Source of the DNA: Sternotherus odoratus
Taxonomy: Eukaryota > Chordata > Testudines > Kinosternidae
NCBI GenBank assembly: GCA_032164245.1
Contig: JAVMKO010000003.1
Span: 91,077,890 to 91,141,889, forward strand
Length of the DNA stretch: 64,000 bases
Direction of reading: 5' to 3'
Of this stretch, positions 47,205-64,000 are shown in pieces. Every line of letters begins with the position of its first letter. Position 1 is the stretch's first letter. The notes under the pieces were generated by a model. The model was not told where the DNA came from. It made no database searches and was given only the letters and a program-made list of their open reading frames with translations. The position numbers were made by a program, and so were the translations under genes.

Positions 47205-47480
47205 TCAGTGGTTCCCAAACTTTAACAATCTGTGAACTCCTTTCACTAAAATGTCAAGTCTTAAAAGTGAACATTTCCAGGGATTTTCTCCTTTACCTGA
47301 GTATAAATTATGAAAGTGGTGATCTGGAAATATAAAATTTGTTTTTATGACATACTTATTACACAATATTTAACTATTATTTATCATTACAGTATTTTTA
47401 TTGCATTATGAAAACAGCAACACCCTTCCAAGATCTCACTTGCATAGGTTGCATCACTTGGAATAAGCCTGTTATAAGAC
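47205..47480. mobile_element. hAT-like fragment
   Basis: 'cagtggttcccaaactttaa' is a hAT-type left end. The following 'tcactaaaatgtcaag' and 'tttccagggattttctcctt' belong to a repeat I recognise as widespread in turtles. The right end was not found. Confidence 0.5.
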
Positions 47481-48811
47481 AAGGCTCCTATGTTTCATCA
47501 AAGAGTATCAGATGTGAAACAGCACGCAGGTATTTAAGAAGCCAACTCAAATCATTCCTCCTACACAAGCATTCAGGTCTTGAGCAGTCCAGGCAAACAA
47601 TTCACGTTACAACAAAGCTTAAACTTGTTTTTCATAATACTTTTAAAAACAATACTAGCTGCCTATTTAATTTTAAAAACAGCAAAAAATATCCACCTCC
47701 CTTTCCATTTCTTATAAGGAGTCTTGACATTTAAATCTCCTTAGTGTGCTAGATATGGTTGCTTTGATCTGCTTAGCTCTTGGAAATCCAAGGGCTCCGG
47801 GCTGCTGGCCCCATGCTGCCCAGGGTTCCTAGGGACAGCTCTGTCTGCCATTGGGGAACGTTTTCCCCCCGAGAACCTCCTGTAGTACTTGGATCCATCA
47901 GCTACTCTATACACAAACTGTGCACCACAAGTAGGCTAGAGGCAGTCCTAGGGCCAGAGTAACATTCATGGAAGAGTTCCAATACTACAAAGAGGCCTAA
48001 GAATTTTTTCCCACACTCAGAGGAACACTTCACACAACCTGGCTGCTTAGACTGAGCTAGAGCCAGGTTTTTTTGCGCCTTAGGCAGTTTCTATTATTTC
48101 AATTTGTTATGCACACTCTGGAAAACCATAGTATCAGTTCACATTCAGAAAGTTTTATTAACTAAAAGATCGACATTTTTTTAAAAAAAAGTTTAAATTC
48201 TGCAGAAACGGTTGGAAAGTTCCCTAGCACACTCTCAACTCATGAAGGTCCTCAATATAAGCAACTGGATTTGGCAAGTCCGGCAACTGTATCGTGCCAA
48301 GATGGAATACTAGATGTGAAATTAAGTGCATGTGTTTGCTCTCGGGACTCAATGTGCTATTTATTCTGTTTTGTGCTTCCAATTCTGCTCCCCCCCACCC
48401 CAGCCATGTGTGCTTTTCTGAAATGTGCCAGTGGTTTATTTTCTACTAGAACTAGATTGAAGTGGTGTGCATCTTTTAAAAAACAGCCCTTCTTATTTTA
48501 CTAACTGAAAAGGTCTGTGTTTCAAAACTGGTTGCCTAAATGTATGTCTGAGGTAAGGGAGCAAGCAGCATTCTGTACCGACTCAGTTGAAAGACAAACT
48601 TGACAGGAGAAAATAAAGGACTTCTAACAGACAAGTGTTAAGTAAAAGTTTTTCTACATAAGCATAAGAGCATGTGTGAACCCTAAAATATTAATTCATA
48701 TCTAGATTTGCTAGAAATACAATGAAGTAGTGAGAGCCAATTTATTTCTCTGTACTACATAATTGACATACATCTGGATATGCATTTTTGTTTTAAGAAA
48801 CTTTATCCAGT
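47481..48811. other. KATNA1 5'UTR intron, unassigned
   Basis: The start may still belong to the repeat at 47205. Otherwise I see nothing I can support. Confidence 0.3.
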
Positions 48812-49005
48812 GGCAGATTAGCCACTAGGCCAACAGGGTCTGTTCCAGGGATCCCAGCCAACTAGGCGTCCCTGCGTCGTGACCCCACTCACCCAGCGCT
48901 CCTTGCCCTACTCCACCTGCTACTCAGCAAAGGAAGCACCCACATCCCAACCCTATTTCCGCAGCAGGAGCAGCAGGGGGGGCCCCCACAACCCTTTTCG
49001 CTCTT
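48812..49005. mobile_element. hAT-like fragment
   Basis: 'cagtggcagattagccacta' followed by 'ggccaacagggtctgttcca' and a GC-rich stretch is a decayed hAT-type left part. The right end is unclear. Confidence 0.4.
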
Positions 49006-49461
49006 CTGATAATGTCAGAGGCAGATAAAGTACACGTGATAAGGGCTGCACATGGCAAGTTGTCATAAGTATGACTGGTATAGACAATTGCTGCAATTAC
49101 CATAGCAACTCACATTGAAAATGCAATTTGATCACTGCCTTTAAAAATGTTTTAATAATGTCAGGAATTACAATGGATTGCAGGATGTTATAAAAATTGT
49201 GCTGTTTAGAGTATACAGCTACGGTGGAGAACTTTGAAAAAAGTTAAATTAGCAAATGATGGGGTATTAAAGGAGCTTTTGCTTAACCATGATCCTTTTT
49301 TATATGCAAAGGCTTCATCTGAAACTATAAACTAAGGCTCACTTATCAAAATGCCTTAATCAGAGAGACAACACGAGTGAGGCAGGCTAGGAACAGGGTC
49401 TAGTCTAGACAAGTCTCCAGAAGAGGCTCAAGAAAGACTTTCTTCCCTTTGTTTTGTTTTA

Positions 49462-49584
49462 GGGTGACCATATGTCCCGATTTTATAGGGACAGTCCCGA
49501 TATTTGGGGCTCTCTCTTAGATAGGCACCGATTACCCCCCTCCCCCCCATTCTGATATTTCACACTTGCTGTTTGGTCACCTTC
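49462..49584. mobile_element. Short terminal-inverted-repeat element (MITE)
   Basis: It starts AGGGTGACCATATGTCCCGA and ends 'gctgtttggtcaccttc'. It is the same family as 2128-2250. The body is 'ttttatagggacagtcccga' and 'tcttagataggcaccgatta'. It borders the CpG island. Confidence 0.75.
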
Positions 49585-49619
49585 AGAGATTTCCAGTTCA
49601 CCGAAATGATTTCCCTGAA

Positions 49620-50560
49620 TGGGTCTCGCTGTCCCGGGTCTCTCAGCCGGGACCTCAACACCGCACCACAGCGGGGGGACCCAACCGTGGGGGTCGGAGG
49701 AAGAAACAAGGGAATAACATCGAGACACGCTGTACCCACAGGCCGCCGGGGGGAGGGGACACCGGCCCCCGCAGCGCTCCGCTCCCCCAAACCCGTCTAG
49801 GTCGGCCGCAGCCGCTCGAGGGGGCACGAAGCGCCCGGCTCGGGGAGCTGGAGGCGCCTGTTGCAGCGGGACGAGGAGCGGCCCCTGCCGCCCGGGTAAG
49901 CCCAGGACCGCAGCAAACCGGTCGCCGGCCCCTCGCGCGCACAGCCCCGCCCCATCCGAAGCCCGGCACCTTCCCAGCCCCCGTCGCCTCCGCGTACGCG
50001 GGGGGGGGGGGGACGGCGACGCAAGCCCTTGGGGTCCAACGGCAGCTGGGGGATGGGGGCTGAGGCGAGCCCGTAGGAGGAAGGGCGGGCAGAGGAGCCC
50101 CCCAGACCCGGGCTGGTGGGGGGAGGGGGGAGGGGAACGCGCTGACACTCACTCGTCTCCAGCGCGCTCCGTCAGCTCCGTAACGGCGGCGCCCCTCGCG
50201 CGCGCGTCCCCGCCCCTCAACCCCTCCCACCACCCTGCCCGCCGCGGCCCTTTGTGGCCCGTTCGAAGGCAAATCTGCCCGCGTCACTTCCTGGAAGCCT
50301 TGCGCGGCCCACCCACCATTCCCCTGCAGTTGCAGTGTGCGGGCTGGCGGGCCGCGGTTGGAGCCTCACCTTAGGGCGGGGCTGCGCTGGCAGCGCCGCT
50401 CCCCCCACCCCCCGTCAGTGGGGAAAGCGAGCAGAGGAAAACAACGGGGGTCTCGTCTCCCCTTGTCCTGGTGACTGTGAACCAGGCAGATCATAAGTGC
50501 AGGGGCCTGGCCTCGAACCGGCGACTCCCGAGGGGCGGGCGGGCGATCGGTGACCCGCGC
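49620..50560 (-). promoter_or_regulatory. KATNA1: CpG island, probable KATNA1 promoter
   Basis: CG dinucleotides are dense throughout, in contrast to the AT-rich surroundings. No transposon ends enclose it, unlike the other GC-rich blocks. CCCCGCCCC and CCCGCC boxes (about 50205-50240) suggest Sp1-type, TATA-less initiation. It lies upstream of the first coding exon of KATNA1 and downstream of LATS1, which is where the KATNA1 promoter is expected. The exact start site cannot be read from sequence. Confidence 0.65.
50153..50260 (-). other. KATNA1: Inferred non-coding first exon of KATNA1
   Basis: The minus strand has a strong donor (gagacga|GTGAGT, GT at 50152-50151) inside the CpG island, after GC-rich sequence containing 'gttacggagctgacggag'. 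Splicing from it to the acceptor at 36265-36264 would make a 5'UTR intron of about 13.9 kb. The upstream boundary is a guess. Other donors in the island are possible. Confidence 0.4.
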
Positions 50561-50825
50561 GTGCAGACATTGGAGACTGGAGTTATAGGGGCTTAGTCAG
50601 CTGTTCTCACCGTGCAACTCTTTAGTGCACGCACTGGGCAGATCGGTCCGGGGTAGCCTTGGCGGACAGTAACATTGGACTCGCTCGGTATTGTATTGTC
50701 TATGTGGGAAAGTTTTTTTTAGCATCCACCCGTCCCCAAACCATGCAAGCAAAACACAGCGCGCTCCAAACGAAGTTTTTGTCGTCTCAAAATGTGGTGT
50801 GTGGGGGAATAACTCTTCTCCTTAA

Positions 50826-51310
50826 AGCAGAAGTGGGCAAACATTTTGGCCCGAGGGTCACATAAGATTTGTAAAAGTGTATGGAGGGCTGGGTAGGAAA
50901 GGTTGTGCTCCCCCAAACATCCTGGCCACCTCCTATCTACCTCCTTCAGAACCGCGGACTCATTCAAACCCCCCCCCCCCGCTTTGTCACGTGACTGACC
51001 CTTCCAGGGACCCACCCCCATCCCATCCCCCAGCTCCCTGTCCCCTGACAAGCCCCCCCAGACCTCACCCTCTATCCAGCGCCCCTGCTCCCTGACCCAA
51101 CTGGCCTGCCCCTTATCCACATCTCCTGCCCCTAACCAGCCCCCCCATCTCCACCTGCCCCCCCTCCCAATCCAACTCTCCCCTGCTCCCTGACCATGCC
51201 CTGGAAACCCCTGCCCCTTATTCAACCCCCCCCACACACACACACACACTCCCATCCCCTTACCATGCTGCTCAGAGCAGTAGGAGTTTACAGGCACACC
51301 ACAGCCAGCG
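50826..51310. mobile_element. hAT-like element related to 24284-24817 (inverted)
   Basis: 'agaagtgggcaaacattttg', 'gcccgagggtcaca', 'agggctgggtaggaaaggtt' and 'gtgctcccccaaacat' are the reverse complement of the right part of the hAT at 24284-24817. The interior is C-rich with a (CA)n tract at about 51233-51249. The other terminus is unclear and may lie near 51490. Confidence 0.6.
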
Positions 51311-51737
51311 GTGCTACTGCAACACTGCTGGCAGGAGTGGTGGGGAAGAGTGCAGGCGTCACGGCATGCTGAGGCTACGGGGAAGGGGGGACAGTGGGGC
51401 AGGGGGGTGGGGATCACCTCCCAAAGTCAGGAGCTCAGGGGACAGGTACGATGGTCCTGCTGTCTGGATGTGGCCTTAAGGCTTGCCCTCATTTTGCTAC
51501 CAGGGAGTCGGGGTGGGGTGGCACTTGTTTTAAAGAAACCAACAAATGTCTGCCTGTTACCCTCAAAGCTGAACATTTTTAGGTTAAGCAATATGGCTCT
51601 TTGGACCAAGAAATTAACATGTGCCACAATCAGGAAGATGAACTCTTGCAAAGAAAGCAAGCATGTTGATGTGCATTCAATTCTTATCAAGGATGTCCCT
51701 CCAAGGAAAAATCAATAAGGGAACATGTGCCAGCACT

Positions 51738-51928
51738 ATTCCCTCTAAACTGTGCGCGTGCCCACAGATCCTATACCCTGTGCACACAGCGAAACACCGT
51801 GCGCACAAACTTTTGCACAGAAGCACAAACATTTTCACAATTTTTTTGCACACACAGCTTGTTGAAAATTTTGCACAGAAAAAATGTTTTGTGCACACAA
51901 CCTGTCAAAAATTAGAGGGAACATTATT
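51738..51928. mobile_element. MITE with TTCCCTCTAA termini
   Basis: The left end TTCCCTCTAAACTGTGC and right end 'caaaaattagagggaac' are inverted. The interior is a run of 'gcacacaa' and 'ttttgcaca'-like units. It lies just beyond the inferred end of the LATS1 3' UTR. Confidence 0.7.
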
Positions 51929-51969
51929 CAACCAGAATTGACCATTTATAAGGAAAAGATTTACTGTAC

Positions 51970-51975
51970 TTTATT
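51970..51975 (-). terminator. LATS1: Candidate distal poly(A) signal of LATS1
   Basis: TTTATT on plus is AATAAA on minus. It is the last such hexamer before the MITE at 51738-51928. Nearer hexamers (for example about 53868 and 55380) could give shorter forms. Confidence 0.4.
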
Positions 51976-54900
51976 TAGTATCCCAGCAGATATTACACTA
52001 GAGAAACTGATTTTGAGAAAATGAAACATTCATAAAACAGTTATAAGGAATGTCACTGATTACCAACAGGTGTTACATTCAGAAGTATGCAAAGATTATT
52101 TATATGGTCTATGAAGGCTGCAATTCCGTCTCAATCTAGTGTCATTTATAAAATTGTAATGTTTTGTCAGCAGAACATTTATCATACAAAAGACATATAT
52201 ACACACACAATACAATAGTAAACTTGAATAGCGCCCTTTGCTCAAAAGCACGTTAAGGCACTCATAACATTTTTACCATTATGTTGACTGAAATTAGTTC
52301 TCTCTCTGCTTTGGTTGAATTAAAGCAAACAGATTAAATGCCGGATTTTAAATACCAACAACATTTGGAACTGAGTCTTATGGTATGTAGATTAACAGCA
52401 GCAGCATCTAAGAACCCACCCACCCACTGCATTAGCTAAAAACTAAAACATAATTAAGTCCAAATAAATCATACCCACTCTCAGCTTTGCAATTAGCAAC
52501 AGAAGATTTTTTTTAGTCAGTCTCAAAATGACTTTCTAGTCATACATTCTATTGATTCTATTAGAAATATGAAGATAGAAAAGATACAGCAAGAGGGCCT
52601 GCCCTAGGATAGAATATCATTGAACAATACATCAGAACAGTATTTACAATAGTTACATGATTACAGAACATTTTATAAATATATATGTATACATGAGGCA
52701 ATAAGATAGTGACTCACTTTAATTCTTTACAATTGAAAATATTTTCAAGAAGTCCGAACTAAAACTGTGATTATACAATTTCACAGCTGCTGGTTATAAG
52801 TATCTCTCCCCTGTTGTCAATATAAACTAGTCTGATCAAAGATCAATCAATTTCAATGCCCCAGAAGAGTCTAGAGCAAAATTTATGAAGGACTGAAATA
52901 TTAATATTGTAAACAATAGACACTAAGGGTCACAACATGTCCTGGGATCCATGTTTGGAACTACTTATGTAGTCAATGGGAATTTCACACACAGGCACAG
53001 GGCAACACATTGGAGAGCTGAGATAAACAACTGTGTTATGAGGATATTTTCTGTTTTCTCAGAGCAGGACTTAGCGCTGTAATGCGCTGGGAGATCCAAG
53101 TGAGAAATACATGTATGGAGTACTGCAACATCTAGACTTCAAACTTCAGAAATTAGGAGTATCAGAAATTTAATGGTACCTAATAGAAAACTGTAAATAC
53201 TACCAGTTTCTCAGGACACGTATGTTAAGTGTTTCACAATGGCAGAGCAGTATCTCATATTTTAGTACCATGCATATTACCTTTAAATACTCAATTTTTT
53301 TGGTTTAATAGCAATTCCTTTTGGATTTAACTTTCTTATGTAGAATGGAATTGCCTTGGTAAGGACATCTTTCTTCAGCTAAACCCATCGCTATTTGGCT
53401 AAGACCAATCACAAATTTAGTTCCTGATGGACTGGGAAAGTAGAAATATGCTCAGATAATCAATTATAAATATTGTATTTGTAATTAAAAGGTGACTGTC
53501 TATGGAAGATTTGTTACATACCCACAAATAATGCTCACTTGATTAAACTGGTTTTAACCAGTAGTATACTACACTTTACTGCAGGACAAGTAAAGGAGAT
53601 TAAAACTGCCAGTTTTACTGGGACACTTACCAATATTATGAATGAAGACAGTCCTTTAAAAGATTTACTGTGAAATAAAGCCCATTTTTACATACAAAAA
53701 TAAAAAGCTGAAGTATTTATATGTTGCATCCATTTTATAATGTTGAAGGTAAACATTATAGATCTTAGAAATGTTGAGACAGAACAGCTTTCTTTAAGAT
53801 ATGCACACAGGACTTGAATCGTGTTTTACTGATTCGTGTCCTGTTGAGACTATAGATAAATAGCTATTTATTTATTATAAGGAATGCATACTTTTACATA
53901 AATATCTTTTCACCATGATAGCTACTTCAGAACAGAAAGATAAGTAAATATCCATAAAAAACCAGGACTCACCTCTTAAAATTATTTTTAAAAGATATTT
54001 ATCATGATAGCACCATAGTGGTACTGAAAGTACTCCTTACCCTGCTGTGATACCAGCTCTGAGTGTGGTTTCATGATGCTTAGGGAACAAGAATTTTAGT
54101 ATCATGGCCTGGATGATCGAAGTAAACAAGAGGCATGGTTATTAAAAATGTCTGATTGATATTAATAGATGGAACTTCAACCCAGGAGTGGGGAAACTGT
54201 GGTTGTTTAAAAGTATGTTTAAAATTTGTTTTTTAAAAACCACCTGCTTTTCCCTGTCCCTCAAAAAAAAACAACAACGGTTGGCTGTGGGATAGAGGAG
54301 TGTTACTCTTTCTTCCCACATCTGAAACAGCTCATGGTCTTGTGAGAGGGACAGCTGTTTATGGTGTGTTCCCCTCTGAACATTACAAAAGGCTTATTAA
54401 TTTTGCATCTTAAGGCTGTGACACTAGAACTTCTGCTTAGCTGCTGCTTGAACACCATGAAACCAGTATTCAGAATTAAATGCATCTGCTATCGCAGTAT
54501 CACACACCACAGAATTTGAATTAAGCTGTGAAGGACAGAACACCAGAAATGTAACAAGGGGAAAACAAATAGCTTAACTTGCTTGTTCTAAGGTACACAC
54601 ACAGCAGTGTTTCCCACTGGTTAAGGTTTAACACATAAAACTGGTCTTCGCAGCACAAAAGCCTAATGAAAGCCATGCATCATACTCTCAATCCTTCCTC
54701 ATAACCAGCTGAAAAGCTGGAGCAAGAAATAGAAACATTTTAAAAAAAAATCAAGCTATAATTTTTCTGATTGGAGCAGAGTTTTAGCGAAAGTACAGTT
54801 TGGCTTCAGTCAAAAAATGAAGTTAGAGCAGAATTCAGGCTATTTTTTTCTAAAGCTTCATTCCTCCCACATCTTTAACAAGGGCTGTCAGGGAGAGAAC

Positions 54901-55642
54901 TAAATTGCTACTAAGTAAATACTATTGCTGGTTTTAGTTATAAATCTAGTTATAACTTTCAATATAATTTTAAGTTAAATATAAATAAAAACCTTATGAT
55001 TTCTTTTACCATTTATAGTCACATTACAACAGAGACTGATGCTTCCTATTTTCAAAGCTATGAACTGTGCACTTATTGTACTGATTGGGAATTACTGACC
55101 AAACAGGCTTGATTTTGCTAACAATGGAAACTGATATTGTGGGAAGCCACAGTATAGCAGACTTGTATCAGAGAGGTATCAGATACTTTTGTAAGTGTAT
55201 GATAAGATTTATATTTGGTCAAAGCAAGGCAGAACTGTTTAAGTCTGGAACAAATTAAAAAAAAAAATATTTAGCCTATGTACAAATAGAGAACAGGCAT
55301 CTCTCCTTTTAACAAATCACTATTTCCTATATTGAGTACTTAAAGTACAAGGAACTGATCATAAAAATCAGCTCATAATTTATTTTTCCTAACATCAATT
55401 CCTTTCTAAATTAATGATTAATAATGCTGGAATAAATTAACATTTTAAAATGATTTCCCTACATTTTGGGGAAATAAAGTGTACAGAAAGCAAAAATACA
55501 GAACTCTGTGATAATGGTCTTTTTTCTTTTAATAAAGTGTGCATATATTTACGCAAGCAATCTTATGTTAATTCTCTTATCACAGGGGATTTTTGAAAAA
55601 TCCCAACTTCAAAATACGTTTCAACTATCTTCAACTTCTCTG
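51970..55642 (-). other. LATS1: Inferred LATS1 3' UTR
   Basis: About 3.7 kb past the LATS1 stop is AT-rich. I saw no transposon termini or CR1/SINE fragments here, whereas the rest of the window has them every 1-2 kb. It ends at a minus-strand AATAAA just before a MITE. This is what a long, selected 3' UTR looks like. The minus strand contains TGTAAATA (plus-strand 52641-52648), a Pumilio-type motif. Confidence 0.5.
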
Positions 55643-63010
<7,368 letters not shown>

Positions 63011-63064
63011 TTAAATAGGTAACCAACAAAGCAAGTTACAGTATTTGTTGCATTATCTTCCAAA

Positions 63065-63466
63065 TCTATATATATAAAAGTCAAATGGTGTATCTGTGTA
63101 TGTATGCGTGCGTGTATGCATGCGTGTATGTACGTGCACTTACTTCTTCCACACCGTTTGAGCTAGACACTTGAAATTTGGTACAGTTATAGGTCTTATG
63201 GTCCTAATCAGGGTAAGAGTCTAAAATTTTTCAAATCTCACCTCTGATGCCCCCCAGGGGTGAAATTATTTAAAGGCCAATCACATCAGCTGGGCAGCTG
63301 CTGTTCTCTGTGACATAGTTATGATGTCATAATACCCGCTCCAACGGACCCCGCACTCGCTCAGCTCTCTGCCCCCTCCCCCCTCCAACGGACCCCGCAC
63401 TCACTCAGCTCTCTGCCCCCTCCCCACCTCCGACGGACCCGAGCAACGCCGGGTATTTTCGTAGTT
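63065..63466 (+). mobile_element. Helitron-like non-autonomous element
   Basis: It begins TCTATATATATAAAAGTCAA. It then has 'gtgtatctgtgtatgta', a GT/GC-rich simple repeat, 'acttgaaatttggtacagtt' and, near the right end, a hairpin ACCCG...CGGGT in 'acccgagcaacgccgggt', followed after about 12 bases by GTAGT. This order (TC start, 3' hairpin, CTAGT-like end) is the Helitron pattern. The last bases are degenerate (GTAGT, not CTAGT). Two to three 44-bp units starting 'ccaacggaccccgcac' lie at 63341-63435. Confidence 0.6.
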
Positions 63467-63496
63467 AATAATAATTTAATATTTATTGTTGACGCA

Positions 63497-64000
63497 GAAA
63501 AGTTTAAGGATGGCCATACTGGGTCAGACCAATGGTCCATTTAGACTAAACACCCTATCTTCTCACAATGGCCAGTACCAGATACTTCAGAGGGAATAAA
63601 CAAGACAATTATCAAATAATCCATCCACTGTCATCCCAATCCAGCTTCTGGCAGTCAGAGGCTTAGGAAAACCAATAGCATGGAGTTGCATCCCTGACCA
63701 TCTTGGCTAATAGCCATTGCTGGACCTATCCTCCCATTAACATATCTAATTATTTTTTGAACCAAGTTACACTTCTGGCCTTTAAATATCCAATGGCAAC
63801 AAGTTCCATAGGCTGACTGTGTATTATGTGAAGTACTTCCTTATGTTTGCTTTAAGCCTGCTGCCTTATGTGAAGTACTTCCTTATGGTTGCTTTAAGCC
63901 TGCTGCTGATCTTTTGCTCCAATGTCATGTGAAGGGGTAATAGTACTTCCTTCTTCACTTTCTCCACACCTTTCATGATTTTATAGCCCTTTATGATACC
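63497..64000 (-). mobile_element. CR1 LINE 3' region (antisense, cut by window edge)
   Basis: 'ggatggccatactgggtcag', 'accaatggtccatttagact', 'gtccagcttctggc'-like sequence, 'aatagccattgctggaccta' and 'tcatgattttatagccc' read, reverse-complemented, as a CR1 3' end. Within it a 42-bp tandem duplication ('ttatgtgaagtacttcctta' at 63824 and 63866) is a local slippage event. Confidence 0.75.

Noticed and set aside
49483..50287. Open frames of 165-221 codons on both strands
   Set aside because: They are in the CpG island at the KATNA1 promoter. Low stop density from base composition explains them, and no protein family was recognised.

Overview
The window is vertebrate nuclear DNA, most likely from a reptile and probably a turtle. 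The main clues are intron-rich genes with GT-AG introns, CR1-type LINEs ending in ATTCTATGA-like 3' repeats, ancient MIR remnants, and many short inverted-repeat DNA transposons of kinds I associate with turtles and crocodilians (hAT, PIF/Harbinger, pogo-like). The species cannot be fixed from sequence alone. The gene order GINM1 (+), KATNA1 (-), LATS1 (-) matches the arrangement I know from human 6q25.1.

Layout. Positions 1-11.4 kb hold the last five coding exons of GINM1 (+ strand, 5' part outside the window), ending with a stop at 11119-11121. KATNA1 follows tail-to-tail on the minus strand. Its ten coding exons lie between 12574 and 36251 and give a 492-residue katanin p60 with intact AAA motifs. 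A non-coding first exon is inferred inside a CpG island at about 49.6-50.6 kb. From about 52.0 to 55.6 kb there is a TE-poor, AT-rich block read as the 3' UTR of LATS1. Its last two coding exons (55643-56152 and 62846-62952, minus) carry the end of the kinase domain and the C-terminal hydrophobic motif. The rest of LATS1 lies beyond 64 kb.

The introns, above all the 5'UTR intron and introns 3, 6 and 11 of KATNA1, are packed with mobile elements. The most complete is a 4.3-kb PIF/Harbinger transposon (28136-32438). It has TTA target duplications, a Myb/SANT-like ORF1 gene on + with its own intron, and a DDE transposase gene on -. The two genes converge on back-to-back poly(A) signals. Both are broken by a few stops and frameshifts. 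Short elements with matching termini and 3-bp target duplications sit at 13498-13784, 38204-38500 and 40288-40580 and look like its non-autonomous relatives. Several hAT elements with clean 8-bp duplications (16089, 37109, 42285) carry GC-rich or minisatellite cores. One of them (42285-43485) contains promoter-like sequence with a palindromic CRE pair.

The three host genes are a microtubule-severing ATPase, a Hippo-pathway kinase and a membrane glycoprotein. They are a conserved neighbourhood, not an operon-like system. I found no convincing new biological system. The points most worth following up are the Harbinger/MITE set, the promoter-bearing hAT, a decayed non-LTR element with an RNase H domain (59.3-60.0 kb) and a Helitron-like element at 63.1 kb.
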